Source of the DNA: Calothrix sp. HK-06
Lineage (GTDB): Bacteria > Cyanobacteriota > Cyanobacteriia > Cyanobacteriales > Nostocaceae
NCBI RefSeq assembly: GCF_001904745.1
Contig: NZ_MRCD01000010.1
Span: forward strand, 62,001-126,000
DNA: 64,000 bases
Reading direction: 5' to 3'
The notes below the pieces were generated by a model. It ran no database searches. It saw only the letters and a list, made by a program, of their open reading frames with translations, and was not told where the DNA came from. Of the stretch, positions 1 through 9,716 are shown piece after piece (position 1 is the stretch's first letter; every line of letters begins with the position of its first letter). The translations under genes were made by a program, and so were the position numbers.

Positions 1-175
1 TTAATGTGTTCACACTTATTGGTAATGGCACATCCCATCTGTAAACTAAAGGTGGGAATATTTACTCTGTAACAAAAATTTAATAATTTAGATAAAGATT
101 GGTTTGCGCTCTATCTAGCAAACTAACCATTACATGTACATGCCCGTCTAGTAAACAACGACAAATTTTAACGTT

Positions 176-1585
176 ATGGTATCGACACATCCGGCTAAGG
201 TTCAAGATTCTGGTAGTAAATATTTACCGATTGTTACAAAAAATAACATTGATATTTCTCCAAATCAATCTCTGTTACCGATTACAGCTAAGGTGAATAG
301 TCACGACCATCTTGAAATTGGAGGTTGTGACGTTAAAAATTTAGTTCACCAATTTGGCTCACCCTTATACATAGTAGACGAAGAAACATTACGTAAAGCT
401 TGCCGCCAGTACCGCGATAGTTTCCAGCGTTATTATAAGGGCTGCTCGCAGGTATTATACGCTTCTAAAGCATGGAGTTTAACGGCAATCTGCGCTATCG
501 TTGATTCCGAAGGTTTAGGTATAGATGTCGTTTCTGGTGGTGAATTATACACAGCATTAAATGCGGGTGTCAACCCTAGTCAAATTTATCTTCACGGAAA
601 TAATAAATCGCGTCAAGAGCTTGTTTTCGCTATAGAGTCAAACATTACTATTGTTGTTGATAACTGGTATGAGCTAGAAACATTAGTTGAATTAGCTTCT
701 ACCACTTCGGAACCAGCACGAATAATGTTGCGGTTAACACCGGGTATCGAGTGTCATACCCATGAGTATATTCGTACTGGGCATCTAGACAGTAAATTTG
801 GGTTTGACCCCAACCAACTTGGGGAAGTATTCGCGTATGTCAGTAAGCAAAGCAAGCTCAACTGTGTAGGAGTTCATGCTCACATTGGTTCTCAAATTTT
901 TGAGCGTCAACCACACCGTGACCTAGCAGCAGTGATGGTGCAGTGGTTAGAGCAAGCAGCAAGTTATGGGTTAGCTATAACTGAGTTAAATGTGGGTGGT
1001 GGTTTAGGAATTAAATATATTGAGTCCGATGACCCACCAAGTATTGAAGAATGGGTAAAACCAATTTGCGAAGTTATTCAATCCGCATGTGAGAAACTTT
1101 CTTTACCTTTACCCAAACTGCTATCTGAACCAGGACGCTCTTTAATTGCCACATCTTGCGTCACAGCGTATACTATTGGTTCATCAAAACAAATTCCTGG
1201 AATCCGTAACTACATAGCAGTTGACGGTGGTATGTCAGATAATCCTCGTCCAATTACTTATCAATCAGTTTACCGCGCGGTCGTCGCGAACAAAATGTCT
1301 GATAAGTGTAGCGAAACCGTAACAGTTGCCGGAAAGCACTGTGAATCAGGAGATATTCTAATCAAGAATGCTCTCGTACCTTTAACTCAACCAGGAGATA
1401 TTTTGGTTGTAATGGCAACGGGTGCCTACAATTACAGTATGGCATCGAACTATAATCGCTTGCCTCGTCCAGCAGCGGTTTTAGTATCGAACGGTGAAGC
1501 AAATATTATTTTGCAACGCGAAACATACCAAGATTTAATTCGACAAGATTGTTTACCAGAAAGACTCAAAAAAAGTGCTGAGTAG
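176..1585 (+). CDS. lysA: Diaminopimelate decarboxylase
   Basis: PLP-dependent decarboxylase that converts meso-diaminopimelate to L-lysine, the last step of lysine synthesis, in the cytosol. The 469-residue protein has a fold III alanine-racemase-like barrel. The PLP lysine sits in YASKAWS (K98), followed by HAHIGSQIF, the phosphate-binding NVGGGLGIKY, SEPGRSL, and the C-terminal CESGD and GAYNYSMASNYN substrate motifs. About 45 residues precede the conserved core, so the true start could be a little downstream, although ATG 176 is the only ATG before the domain. cdaA and uppS follow on the same strand. A repeat-rich 140-bp gap separates it from cdaA, so co-transcription is uncertain. Confidence 0.96.
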   Translation: MVSTHPAKVQDSGSKYLPIVTKNNIDISPNQSLLPITAKVNSHDHLEIGGCDVKNLVHQFGSPLYIVDEETLRKACRQYRDSFQRYYKGCSQVLYASKAWSLTAICAIVDSEGLGIDVVSGGELYTALNAGVNPSQIYLHGNNKSRQELVFAIESNITIVVDNWYELETLVELASTTSEPARIMLRLTPGIECHTHEYIRTGHLDSKFGFDPNQLGEVFAYVSKQSKLNCVGVHAHIGSQIFERQPHRDLAAVMVQWLEQAASYGLAITELNVGGGLGIKYIESDDPPSIEEWVKPICEVIQSACEKLSLPLPKLLSEPGRSLIATSCVTAYTIGSSKQIPGIRNYIAVDGGMSDNPRPITYQSVYRAVVANKMSDKCSETVTVAGKHCESGDILIKNALVPLTQPGDILVVMATGAYNYSMASNYNRLPRPAAVLVSNGEANIILQRETYQDLIRQDCLPERLKKSAE

Positions 1586-1700
1586 AAAGTGCTGAGTGCT
1601 GAGTCAAGTTAGGAGTTAAAAGTTATGAGTTATGAATTAGGAGTTATGAGTTGGGATTTTGTCCTCGACACTCAGCACTCAGCACTCAGCACTTTTAACT
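1573..1700. repeat. Tandem heptamer repeats between lysA and cdaA
   Basis: The gap starts inside the lysA 3' end with units of GTGCTGA. It continues with seven-base units such as TTAGGAG, TTAAAAG and TTATGAG, and ends with inverted units (CTCAGCA). The two arms can pair, giving a long imperfect hairpin. The same vocabulary recurs at 16573, 17255, 53988 and 55865. Heptameric tandem repeats of this type are known between genes of filamentous cyanobacteria. Confidence 0.85.
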
Positions 1701-1725
1701 TAGTTAAAGTACATTTCCAGATGTC

Positions 1726-2646
1726 ATGAGAGATTGGTGGAAGCAATGGCTGATAGCGGGATGGTCGCAGTCCTTGCTACTAAAGACTCTGGATATTTTG
1801 TTAGTACTGGCGCTGACTTATATGATGCTGGTTCTAATTAACGAACGGCGAACGCTGCGGATGGTACTGGGATTTGTGATCTTAATGCTAGCTTCAGCTT
1901 TGTCGCATCAGTGGGGGCTGGAACTGCTAAATTTTGTATTGGAAAAGTTAGTGATTGGCTGTGCGGTGGCAATGGCGGTTGCACTTCAATCTGAGTTTCG
2001 GCGATTTTTAGAGTTATTGGGACGGGGAGAGTTTAAGAAGCTATTTCAGCCTTCAACTCTGGCGCTTCCCAAGTCAGATAGCACAATTGATGAAATTGTC
2101 GAAGCTGTTAGAGAATTGTCGAAAAGTCGGATTGGAGCGCTATTGATTATAGAAACAACTGGTCCAATAGACGAAAGAGATTTTTCTGTGCCCGGAGTAA
2201 AATTAAATGCTGAAGTTTCTAAAGAATTAATCCAAACAATTTTTCAGCCCAAGACACTTTTACACGACGGTGCTACATTAGTACGTGGCTCTCGGATTCT
2301 CGCATCGGGTATAATCTTACCGCTATCGGGACGCACAGCCTCGCGCCAGTTGGGTACACGCCACCGGGCGGCGATGGGTATTACTGAGCGGGTCGAAAAT
2401 TGTATTTGTGTAGTTGTATCAGAAGAGACGGGTTCAATTTCTTTGGCAGAAAGGGGAACCCTAAATAGACCATTAACTATCGCGAAGTTAAAAGAGTTGC
2501 TCGAAGATAAACTGTCACCTACTATTGACCGGGAAGCAGTGGCGCCTGGTTTACTAAGTTTGGGGCGAAAAATTCGGAGCAAAAGCCTCTTTGTAGTTTC
2601 ACGATTACTCGGATTACCATCGACCGCTCCTCGGGATAAAAAATGA
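1726..2646 (+). CDS. cdaA: Diadenylate cyclase, CdaA type (c-di-AMP synthase)
   Basis: Membrane-anchored enzyme that condenses two ATP to cyclic di-AMP, a second messenger controlling potassium and osmotic balance. Three hydrophobic helices occupy residues about 20-87. They are followed by a DAC domain with the diagnostic DGA motif (181-183) and RHR motif (212-214, in [10 protein letters not shown]). The length (306) is slightly above the usual 270-280 because of a C-terminal extension. Its last codons overlap the start of uppS by 4 bases (ATGA), which suggests translational coupling. No CdaR-like partner is adjacent, unlike in Firmicutes. Confidence 0.94.
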   Translation: MRDWWKQWLIAGWSQSLLLKTLDILLVLALTYMMLVLINERRTLRMVLGFVILMLASALSHQWGLELLNFVLEKLVIGCAVAMAVALQSEFRRFLELLGRGEFKKLFQPSTLALPKSDSTIDEIVEAVRELSKSRIGALLIIETTGPIDERDFSVPGVKLNAEVSKELIQTIFQPKTLLHDGATLVRGSRILASGIILPLSGRTASRQLGTRHRAAMGITERVENCICVVVSEETGSISLAERGTLNRPLTIAKLKELLEDKLSPTIDREAVAPGLLSLGRKIRSKSLFVVSRLLGLPSTAPRDKK

Positions 2647-3392
2647 CAGCACAACAGACAGAACTGCGAGTTTTACCCTCTGACTTGAAACGCGAATTAT
2701 TACCAAAGCACGTTGCGGTGATTTGTGACGGCAATGGTCGGTGGGCTAGGCATAGAGGGCTACCCCGTATAATGGGTCATAAACGCGGGGTTGAGTCTCT
2801 CAAGCAATTACTACGTACCTGTAATGATTGGGGAATAGAAGCGTTAACTGCGTATGCTTTTTCAACTGAAAACTGGAAACGACCCCAGGAAGAAGTTGAT
2901 TTTTTAATGACTTTATTTCAGGTAGTTTTGCGTAGTGAGTTGCGCGAAATGATGAAAGAGAATGTACGCATAAAATTTGCTGGTAACTTAAATGCACTTC
3001 CAGCTGCTTTGCAGGAGCAAATCAGTGACGCAATGGAAGAAACGCGGAACAATCGCGGTATAAAGTTTACTATTGCCACTAATTATGGTGGTAGACAAGA
3101 GATATTATCAGCTTGTCGCGCGATTGCTGAAAAAGTCGAGCAAGGTTTGCTTAAACCTTCAGAAATTGACGAGGCGACTTTTGAGAGTCATCTTTACACC
3201 GCTGGCATTGGCGACCCAGATTTATTAATTCGCACAAGCGGGGAAATGCGGATTAGCAACTTCCTGCTATGGCAAATTGCTTACACTGAAATATATATTA
3301 CAGATGCACTTTGGCCCGATTTCGACCGCGACGAATTTCACCGTGCCTTATTAAGTTTTCAAAAGCGCGAACGACGGTTTGGAAAAGCATAA
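2643..3392 (+). CDS. uppS: Undecaprenyl/polyprenyl diphosphate synthase
   Basis: Cis-prenyltransferase that extends farnesyl diphosphate with isopentenyl diphosphate to make the C55 lipid carrier for peptidoglycan and glycan export. The 249 residues are normal for the family. The catalytic Asp is D29 in ICDGNGRWA, and the C-terminal signature [22 protein letters not shown] is followed by [14 protein letters not shown]. The start overlaps the cdaA stop, so the two genes are probably one transcription unit. The gene is followed by a GC-rich palindrome that may act as a terminator. Confidence 0.96.
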   Translation: MTAQQTELRVLPSDLKRELLPKHVAVICDGNGRWARHRGLPRIMGHKRGVESLKQLLRTCNDWGIEALTAYAFSTENWKRPQEEVDFLMTLFQVVLRSELREMMKENVRIKFAGNLNALPAALQEQISDAMEETRNNRGIKFTIATNYGGRQEILSACRAIAEKVEQGLLKPSEIDEATFESHLYTAGIGDPDLLIRTSGEMRISNFLLWQIAYTEIYITDALWPDFDRDEFHRALLSFQKRERRFGKA

Positions 3393-3395
3393 TTG

Positions 3396-3425
3396 TAGGG
3401 TGGGCACTGCCCACCTTACGAGGTA
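3396..3425. repeat. Dispersed palindrome, GTAGGGTGGGC family
   Basis: The arms are GTAGGGTGGGCA and TGCCCACCTTAC, a near-perfect hairpin directly after uppS and before the converging DUF3143 gene. Relatives lie at about 8995, 19344, 28873 and 53957, always just beyond a stop codon. It may serve as a bidirectional terminator. Confidence 0.75.
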
Positions 3426-3429
3426 CTCA

Positions 3430-3702
3430 TTAAGGCCCAGCAAACACCGCTTGTTCAACATCTTGACGAGAGAGCGAATATTTAAACGACCGTTGAATAT
3501 CTTGCCCATTTTCTCCAGCTTGGATGTATCGAACCGTGATTTGTTCGACATCAAGCCATAATTCCGCGTTCCAGTTGGTTTGTTCTAGGCGCCAGCAATG
3601 TAGTTCGCGGTTGTCTTGCTCACAACCTTGGTCGCGTAACCATTGTTCAATTTCTGGCAAGGGATGGCTGTATAAAGGTGTGTCAGGAGAAAGTTGAGAC
3701 AT
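3430..3702 (-). CDS. DUF3143 domain protein
   Basis: A 90-residue protein restricted to cyanobacteria and of unknown function. It matches the DUF3143 pattern: SPDTPLYSHPLPEIEQWL at the N terminus, then LHCWRLEQ and an alternating hydrophobic stretch around TVRYI. It has no signal peptide or membrane helix. It is the last gene of a minus-strand run dnaK-dnaJ-membrane J protein-DUF3143 and starts about 95 bases after the J-protein stop, so it may be co-transcribed with the chaperones. Family assignment is confident; function is open. Confidence 0.85.
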   Translation of the reverse strand: MSQLSPDTPLYSHPLPEIEQWLRDQGCEQDNRELHCWRLEQTNWNAELWLDVEQITVRYIQAGENGQDIQRSFKYSLSRQDVEQAVFAGP

Positions 3703-3798
3703 AAGTTATGTACTGAGGATAAAAACACCTGTAAGTGATAATTACAGGCATCAGAGAATAATGACTACATTAATATTAAAAATTTTATCTTTTTTAGC

Positions 3799-4320
3799 TT
3801 ATAAACGGCTATTTAATGTATGAGGTTTCGTTGATGCTGGCAATTTAGTAATTTGTTGTTCAACAGAAACAGGTTGTTGATGAATAGAAACAAATGCACT
3901 ATCTCCGCGCGTTAAACCGACCACAGCAACAAGTAACAAGCAACCTACAAACGTTAGCCCTAGGATAAAGAGTGCAAAAAGTTCACCACTTGAAAGCGGA
4001 CGGTCGGTAGCATCGAGATAAGCTGACTTACTCCAATCGTAAGAATTATATGGACGATTTAAATCGGGAGGCGCCTGAATAACCCCAAAACGTGAATAAC
4101 CAATTTTAAAGTCATAGTTCAATCGTCGCTCAGGACTGCTGAGGATAGCATAAGCTTCATTAATTTCCCGAAATTTCGCAGTAGCAACTTTCTCTGATAA
4201 CTCAGTAGTATCTGGGTGGTACAGTTTGCTGAGTTCACGATATGCGCGTCGAATATCAATTACTGACGCACTTGGATGCAGTCCTAGCAATGCGTAATAA
4301 GTTGGTTCCGGCTCTTGCAT
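3799..4320 (-). CDS. Small J-domain protein with a C-terminal membrane helix
   Basis: The N-terminal J domain (residues 6-72) carries the HPD tripeptide at 35-37, the signature that stimulates Hsp70 ATPase activity. It is followed by a Pro-rich linker and one hydrophobic segment at about 114-136, then a short polar tail. The topology predicts a cytoplasmic J domain tethered to a membrane, recruiting an Hsp70 there. The gene lies downstream of dnaJ and dnaK on the same strand, so the neighbouring DnaK is the obvious partner. The length of 173 is much shorter than classical DnaJ, with no zinc finger or substrate-binding domain. Confidence 0.85.
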   Translation of the reverse strand: MQEPEPTYYALLGLHPSASVIDIRRAYRELSKLYHPDTTELSEKVATAKFREINEAYAILSSPERRLNYDFKIGYSRFGVIQAPPDLNRPYNSYDWSKSAYLDATDRPLSSGELFALFILGLTFVGCLLLVAVVGLTRGDSAFVSIHQQPVSVEQQITKLPASTKPHTLNSRL

Positions 4321-4447
4321 TTCCCCGCCACTAAAATAAGAGTGAATGATTAATAGCTACTAGTAGTAAGCTTTCTATTATTCTAAAGCTATGGAACATG
4401 CGCTAATCAAACATGAAACATTGAGTAATAGTGGTTCGGGTATAGGT

Positions 4448-5443
4448 CTACAGTAAGTCAGCGCGTGGTTTAAAAGTCTCAATTTGGCGTAACTTTTCAT
4501 AAAGTTCGCGTTCTTGGTCGCTGATAGTTCTGGGAGTAACAATTTGAATTTCGACAAGTTGGTCTCCACGCTTACCAGCTTCGTTAGGATAACCCTTATT
4601 AGCTAAACGAAATCTTTGACCCGAACGTACCCCACTTGGGATTGACATTTTAACAGGGCCATCAAGCGTTGGCGCCTCTATTTGCCCACCTAATACAGCT
4701 TCACTTGGGGTAACGGGAACTTGGCACAATATATTTAAACCTTCAAGTTTAAACTGTGAATTTGGCTCAACTGTTATTTTTAAGTACAAATCACCGCCGT
4801 TTATACCTTGGTCACGTAGTCGAATCGTTTGACCAGTCACCATACCAGCAGGCATATTTACTTCCAACGAGCGTCCATCTTCAAGACGAATTCGTTCCAA
4901 ACCACCTTGATAAGCTTTAGTGAGCGGAATAGTTAAACGTGCTTCGATATCACGACGCTGTGGTCGCTCCTTCGCGTTGTAAGACACTTTGCTTCTTGTA
5001 TTGCGGAACGGGTCGCTGTTACCATTTGTGTAGCCATTAGAAGCCGTTCTTGTTTCTTTACTAGTGGCGCCAACACCGATAACCTGGTTAATAAATTCAT
5101 CAAAACTACTGTACTGACCAGGGTCTACAGTACCATTACTACGATTATTTTTACTACTACCTCCCCAACTGGCACTTTTTGGAGTTTTGCTTGTAAAACC
5201 TTTTTGCTTCCAATGACGACAATATTCGTCGTACTGTGCGCGTCGAACTTCGTCTAAAAGAACTTCTTTAGCTTCATTAATATCTTTAAATTTTTCTGCG
5301 GCTTGCTCATTTCCTTGGTTGCGGTCAGGATGAAATTGAAGCGCTAATTTTCGATAAGCTTTCCTAATATCCTCATACGAGGCATCTTTGGATACTCCTA
5401 AAATTTCGTAGTAATCTCGAAAATTCTGCAAATTGAGTGACAT
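4448..5443 (-). CDS. dnaJ: DnaJ co-chaperone, zinc-finger-less (class B)
   Basis: The N-terminal J domain has HPD at 38-40 ([10 protein letters not shown]). A Ser/Gly/Asn-rich linker follows, then a DnaJ C-terminal beta-sandwich region from about residue 165 ([19 protein letters not shown]). There are no CxxCxGxG repeats, so this is a CbpA/DnaJ class B type. It hands unfolded clients to DnaK and stimulates its ATPase. The gene lies 273 bp downstream of dnaK on the same strand, an arrangement seen for the cyanobacterial dnaK3 locus. Confidence 0.93.
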   Translation of the reverse strand: MSLNLQNFRDYYEILGVSKDASYEDIRKAYRKLALQFHPDRNQGNEQAAEKFKDINEAKEVLLDEVRRAQYDEYCRHWKQKGFTSKTPKSASWGGSSKNNRSNGTVDPGQYSSFDEFINQVIGVGATSKETRTASNGYTNGNSDPFRNTRSKVSYNAKERPQRRDIEARLTIPLTKAYQGGLERIRLEDGRSLEVNMPAGMVTGQTIRLRDQGINGGDLYLKITVEPNSQFKLEGLNILCQVPVTPSEAVLGGQIEAPTLDGPVKMSIPSGVRSGQRFRLANKGYPNEAGKRGDQLVEIQIVTPRTISDQERELYEKLRQIETFKPRADLL

Positions 5444-5716
5444 AATTAGGTGTTTAACTAATATATGAGCGATTTTTCTATTTAGACCAGTAATCAGACT
5501 AATAAATAGAGATTATAAAGTTTTACTCGTTGAACGTGCAGTAAGCGTAGCGCATCTATTGAGTCATTTACCATTACTAGTTACGCGCGTCAAATTCCGT
5601 ATTAAATTGTGTTCCGGATTGAGAATTTATTACGTAGCATTAAATTACTACATAATTAACGAGTAGCAGATAGTTAATATGGCGTAAAGGCGGGAAAACC
5701 CGCCATTACTCTAAAA
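5444..5716. other. dnaK-dnaJ spacer
   Basis: 273 bp without a credible reading frame. Just after the dnaK stop (minus strand) there is a short inverted repeat with arms GGCGGGTTTTCCCGCC around 5686-5706, a likely terminator or processing hairpin. The remainder is AT-rich and could hold a separate dnaJ promoter, but no clear -35/-10 was seen. Confidence 0.5.
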
Positions 5717-7936
5717 TTACAGCCAATCATCATCGTCATCATCCCAGTTATCTCGATAACTTGGACGGTCGCGACGTGAGTCAGGAGGTTTGCCAAAGTC
5801 CGAACGCCCTCCTCTACCGTAATCATTTCTTGAATCTCGATCAGAATTTCTTCCAGAAGAACCATAATCGCGGTCAGGGTCTCGACCATAATCACGCCCA
5901 TAATCACGATTTGAATCACGACCATAATCACGGTTGGAATCTCGACCATAGTCTCTGCCGTAATCACGGTTGGAGTCTCGACCATAGTCTCTACCATAAT
6001 CACGGTTGGAGTCGCGACCATAGTCTCTACCATAATCACGATTATCTCGGTCGTCTTTATCGCCACCTGTAAAGATGTCGCGAATGGTGCCGAACAAATC
6101 ATCATCTTCATCATCCGCATAGTACGCACGCACTTCGCGGTTCAATTCGGACAATGCATCTTGAAGGTCAGCATAAGATTGGTCGATACCTCTGTCGTCG
6201 TTTGCTTGTAATGCTTCACGCAGTTCACGACATATATTATCAATACGCTGGCGCCGACTGCGGGCAAACTGCATTCCAAAATCTAAAGCGACTTCTCGCA
6301 GTTGACGTTCTGCCTGTAAAATCAATGCTTCGGCACGAGTACGCTTTTCGACTTTTTCTTTACGTTGACGGTCGGTTTCGGCGAATTTCTCAGCATCGCG
6401 AATAGCTTGGGTAATTTCTGACTCGCTCAATGTCGAGGCACCTTGAATAGTAATACTTTGTTCGCGTCCAGTCGTGCGGTCGAGGGCTGTTACTTGTAAT
6501 ATCCCGTTAGCGTCTATATCAAAAGATACTTGTACCTGTGGTATACCGCGCGGTGCTGGGGGTATACCATAAAGCTTGAAACGACCAAGGGATTTATTAT
6601 CTACCGCCATTTCCCGCTCACCTTGAACTACGTGAATTTCCACAGTATTTTGGTTATTTTCTGATGTGGAGAAAATATCCGAACGACGAACGGGAATTGT
6701 AGTATTGCGGGGAATTAATTTTTTAGCTACACCACCTATTGTTTCTAACCCTATTGATAGTGGTGTCACATCGAGTAGTAAAACATCTTTGAGTTCACCG
6801 CCAATAATACCAGCTTGAATAGCGGCGCCTATTGCCACAACTTCATCAGGGTTAACATTTTCATTGGCTTCAATGCCAATTAAATCTTCAACTAACCTTT
6901 TTACCATTGGCATTCGTGTCGAACCACCCACTAATACCACTTCGTCGATATCATCAGGACGTAAACCAGCATCTTTAAGCGCGCGTTTAACAGGTGTTCG
7001 CACTCGCATTAATAAATCTTCACATAATCCTTCAAATTCAGAGCGAGTTAACCGTGTTTCAATGTGCTGAGGGCCATCTTCGGTAGCAGTAATAAAAGGT
7101 AAATTAATATCAGTAACACTAACGGCAGAAAGTTCTATTTTGGCTTTCTCGGCGCCTTCGAGTAAACGTTGTAAAGCTTGGCGGTCACTGCGTCGTAAAT
7201 CGACACCGTGTTCTTCTTGAAATTTCTCTGCCAACCAATCAACTATTTTTTTATCAAAATCATTACCACCTAGCTGAGTATCTCCACTGGTGGACTTTAC
7301 CTCAAAAACACCATCTCCAACTTCCAGCACCGAGACATCAAAAGTACCACCACCCAAGTCAAACACAAGGATAGTTTCGCTACGACCTTTATCCAAACCG
7401 TAAGCTAAAGATGCGGCGGTTGGCTCGTTGAGAATTCTTAAAACGTCCAAACCAGCGATTCTGCCAGCATCGCGCGTAGCTTGGCGCTGCGAATCGTTAA
7501 AATAAGCAGGAACTGTAATAACTGCACCAGTTACTTTTTCTCCCAAATAGCGACTAGCATCGTCTGCCAATTTCTTCAAAATCATTGATGAAATTTCTTC
7601 GGGAGAGAAATCTTTACTCAAACGGGGACATACAATCTTGATATTACTAAATTCGTCTTTACGAATTGTGTAAGGAACGCGCTTCGATTCGGGACTAAGC
7701 TCAGAATACTTACGTCCAATAAAGCGCTTAACTGCGAAATATGTATTTTGCGGGTTTAGAACTGTTTGGCGCCGTGCCATTTGTCCAACAACTCGTTCAC
7801 CGTCTTTGCTAAAGCCGACAACGGAGGGTGTTGTACGTGTTCCTTCAGCATTGGCAATCACCACCGGCTTGCCACCCTCCATGACAGCAACTACTGAGTT
7901 GGTTGTACCCAGGTCAATGCCGACTACCTTGCCCAT
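5717..7936 (-). CDS. dnaK: Hsp70 chaperone DnaK (DnaK3-like) with repetitive acidic/Arg-Tyr tail
   Basis: ATP-driven chaperone. The nucleotide-binding domain has DLGTTNSVV (8-16), [12 protein letters not shown] (193-204) and VGGSTRMP. The interdomain linker is DVLLLDVTP (384-392), followed by the beta substrate-binding domain and helical lid. After residue about 630 the usual EEVD-like end is replaced by about 110 residues of repeats of RDYGRD(SN) and a final Asp-rich patch ending in WL. Length (739), tail and the adjacent dnaJ point to the cyanobacterial DnaK3 class, reported to associate with thylakoid membranes, rather than the 630-residue DnaK2. That subtype is an inference. It is the first gene of the minus-strand chaperone run. 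Confidence 0.95.
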   Translation of the reverse strand: MGKVVGIDLGTTNSVVAVMEGGKPVVIANAEGTRTTPSVVGFSKDGERVVGQMARRQTVLNPQNTYFAVKRFIGRKYSELSPESKRVPYTIRKDEFSNIKIVCPRLSKDFSPEEISSMILKKLADDASRYLGEKVTGAVITVPAYFNDSQRQATRDAGRIAGLDVLRILNEPTAASLAYGLDKGRSETILVFDLGGGTFDVSVLEVGDGVFEVKSTSGDTQLGGNDFDKKIVDWLAEKFQEEHGVDLRRSDRQALQRLLEGAEKAKIELSAVSVTDINLPFITATEDGPQHIETRLTRSEFEGLCEDLLMRVRTPVKRALKDAGLRPDDIDEVVLVGGSTRMPMVKRLVEDLIGIEANENVNPDEVVAIGAAIQAGIIGGELKDVLLLDVTPLSIGLETIGGVAKKLIPRNTTIPVRRSDIFSTSENNQNTVEIHVVQGEREMAVDNKSLGRFKLYGIPPAPRGIPQVQVSFDIDANGILQVTALDRTTGREQSITIQGASTLSESEITQAIRDAEKFAETDRQRKEKVEKRTRAEALILQAERQLREVALDFGMQFARSRRQRIDNICRELREALQANDDRGIDQSYADLQDALSELNREVRAYYADDEDDDLFGTIRDIFTGGDKDDRDNRDYGRDYGRDSNRDYGRDYGRDSNRDYGRDYGRDSNRDYGRDSNRDYGRDYGRDPDRDYGSSGRNSDRDSRNDYGRGGRSDFGKPPDSRRDRPSYRDNWDDDDDDWL
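5870..6050 (-). repeat. Coding tandem repeats in the dnaK tail
   Basis: Imperfect 12- and 24-base units encode RDYG and RDYGRDSN, at least ten RDYG copies in all. The array opens long spurious frames on both strands, which should not be annotated as genes. Copy number is likely to vary between strains. Confidence 0.85.
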
Positions 7937-8093
7937 GCGTTACTGTTCTCCTAATTTATCTTAATAAAACTATTTGTTTCGTTAGAAACCTTAGCTTGAC
8001 TTATTGTATCTTGCACTCGAAAAAATGAAGGCAGAAGGCTGCTACACATAGATTCAATATATATCCCTTTTCCTTTTTCTCTCCTAAGACTCT

Positions 8094-8942
8094 GTGAACC
8101 TGAAGACGCAACTTATTACTCACCTGAATCAAATTGTTCGCGACCGCGACCCATACATAGCATCGGGTGGACATTTCTTTGTCCAGCAATACATTCAAAC
8201 TTCATTTGCCCAATGGGGAAGTGTGGAAATCCACACCTTTAAAGTTGGCGGTAAAAACTGTATCAATCTCATATTGAATTTACCTTGTCAGGTGGAGTCT
8301 GAAAAGGCTAGCTTGCCACCAATTTTAATCGGCGCCCATTACGACACTGTACCAGGTTCTCCTGGCGCCGATGATAACGCTACGGGTGTAGCAGTATTAC
8401 TCGAACTCGCGCGCATGTTCGCTACTGAACCAGCTAAATATCCTTTGCGACTCATTGCATTTGATATGGAAGAGTATGGCTTAATGGGAAGTATTAGCTA
8501 CGCGGCAAAACTTAAAGAAGAACAGCAACCTTTAAGATTGATGATTTCGCTAGAAATGCTAGGGTACTGCGTAAAAACACCTAACTCACAAGCGTATCCG
8601 GCGCCGTTAGAAAAGATTTATCCTAATAAAGGTGACTTTATAGCGTTAATTGGTAACTGGCGAACACTACGTGACTTAATAAGTATTAGTCGCAGTATTC
8701 GTAAAGTTGGTGTACCAAGTCAGTGGTTGCCTGTACCTAATCGCGGTTTAATAGTGCGAGATACCAGGCGTAGTGACCATGCACCATTTTGGGATGCTGG
8801 TTATCCCGCGATAATGATTACTGATACCGCGAATATGCGAAATCCTCATTATCATCAGGCTAGTGATACTATTGATACTTTGGATTTGGATTTTTTGACG
8901 GGAGTATGTGAGGGGATAGAGAAAGGTATTCGGAAATTGTAA
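8094..8942 (+). CDS. M28-family zinc peptidase (aminopeptidase-like)
   Basis: A 282-residue metallopeptidase domain. The zinc ligands are visible in order: H82 in GAHYDTVPG, D93 in GADDNATG, the catalytic and metal glutamates E126/E127 in FDMEEYG, an Asp in RRSDHAPF, and a C-terminal His in RNPHYHQASDT. The start is GTG at 8094, directly before NLKTQLITHLNQIV, typical for this family's first helix. No signal peptide is present, so it is probably cytoplasmic. The gene is divergent from dnaK with 157 bp between, which must contain both promoters. Confidence 0.9.
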   Translation: MNLKTQLITHLNQIVRDRDPYIASGGHFFVQQYIQTSFAQWGSVEIHTFKVGGKNCINLILNLPCQVESEKASLPPILIGAHYDTVPGSPGADDNATGVAVLLELARMFATEPAKYPLRLIAFDMEEYGLMGSISYAAKLKEEQQPLRLMISLEMLGYCVKTPNSQAYPAPLEKIYPNKGDFIALIGNWRTLRDLISISRSIRKVGVPSQWLPVPNRGLIVRDTRRSDHAPFWDAGYPAIMITDTANMRNPHYHQASDTIDTLDLDFLTGVCEGIEKGIRKL

Positions 8943-8944
8943 CT

Positions 8945-9020
8945 GGCAACGGATATAACGGATGTAACGGATAGTTGATTTTATACAACAATTTGTAGGG
9001 TGGGCAGTGCCTACCATACT
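8945..9020. repeat. Short tandem repeats and palindrome after the M28 gene
   Basis: Units of AACGGATGTA-type sequence are followed by a GTAGGGTGGGCAGTGCC palindrome half. The AACGGAT units reappear after the Ycf51 gene at about 21631, where they form both arms of a hairpin. Confidence 0.65.
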
Positions 9021-9040
9021 ATTTTTGGGCTTAAATCTTT

Positions 9041-9616
9041 CTATTCAAACTGAATTTTGTCAGAAATATCAGCCAAAGCTATTTCAAAAGGCATTGAATT
9101 TAAAGAAAGCGTTTCATTCAAATCATCATACTCAGTAAAAGTCCAACGCTTATCATCAGTTTTAAAATCCTGCTCTACATGTACTTCGTATTGGTCGATT
9201 AAAATATATTCTTTAAAAGTCGAAATAGTCTGATATACAGCAAACTTATCATCTTTATTATAACTTCTAGTAGACTCTGATAAAACTTCAGCAATTACTA
9301 ACGGATTGGTTATTGTATCCCGGCGTCCTTCTTGAAATTCCAAGCCACCTTGAACTAGCATCACATGTGGGTAAGCATAAATACACTTTTTGGGAATCCA
9401 TAACCTTTGGTCTACGATAAAAACTTGGTAAAATTGGCGCTTGACAGCAAAATTAAGGTCAGTAGCAAAATTATCAGCTATCTGGTTATGATTAGGTATA
9501 TTACCGCTCCTAAGTATAATTTTGCCATTAATATACTCATGTCGTTCTGGTGAGTTAACCTCAAACTCTAAATATTCTTGAATTGCATAATCTTTATATT
9601 CGACTTGTGGAATCAT
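9041..9616 (-). CDS. Uma2 family protein (DUF820, PD-(D/E)XK nuclease fold)
   Basis: A 191-residue member of a family heavily expanded in cyanobacteria. Recognisable elements are the N-terminal EYLEFEVNSPERHEYINGKI, the central YPHVMLVQGG, the TNPLVIAEVLSESTRSYNKDDKFAVYQ block and the EYILIDQ strand. The D..(E)-x-hydrophobic arrangement is the putative nuclease site. Biological function is unknown; many copies are associated with mobile DNA. The gene is monocistronic, pointing away from the degraded restriction-modification locus that begins 100 bp further on. Confidence 0.85.
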   Translation of the reverse strand: MIPQVEYKDYAIQEYLEFEVNSPERHEYINGKIILRSGNIPNHNQIADNFATDLNFAVKRQFYQVFIVDQRLWIPKKCIYAYPHVMLVQGGLEFQEGRRDTITNPLVIAEVLSESTRSYNKDDKFAVYQTISTFKEYILIDQYEVHVEQDFKTDDKRWTFTEYDDLNETLSLNSMPFEIALADISDKIQFE

Positions 9617-9716
9617 TGGACATTATCTCTAATAATTTTAAACAACTGTTTAGTATTTTATAAGCTAAATAGATGCTAAATTTATTATGAAGCAGCACAG
9701 ATAAGGTTTTTAAATA

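Noticed and set aside
1-175. Lysine riboswitch upstream of lysA
   Set aside because: The leader is too short and lacks the conserved core; the riboswitch is not expected in cyanobacteria.
2244-2654. A 136-residue minus-strand frame over cdaA
   Set aside because: Shadow of the cdaA/uppS coding sequence, with no family resemblance.
5761-6072. A 103-residue plus-strand frame rich in His/Asn
   Set aside because: The antisense reading of the same dnaK repeats.
5674-6129. A 151-residue minus-strand frame rich in Met/Val/Thr over the dnaK tail
   Set aside because: It is an out-of-frame reading of the RDYG coding repeats. Composition is periodic and has no independent start signal.
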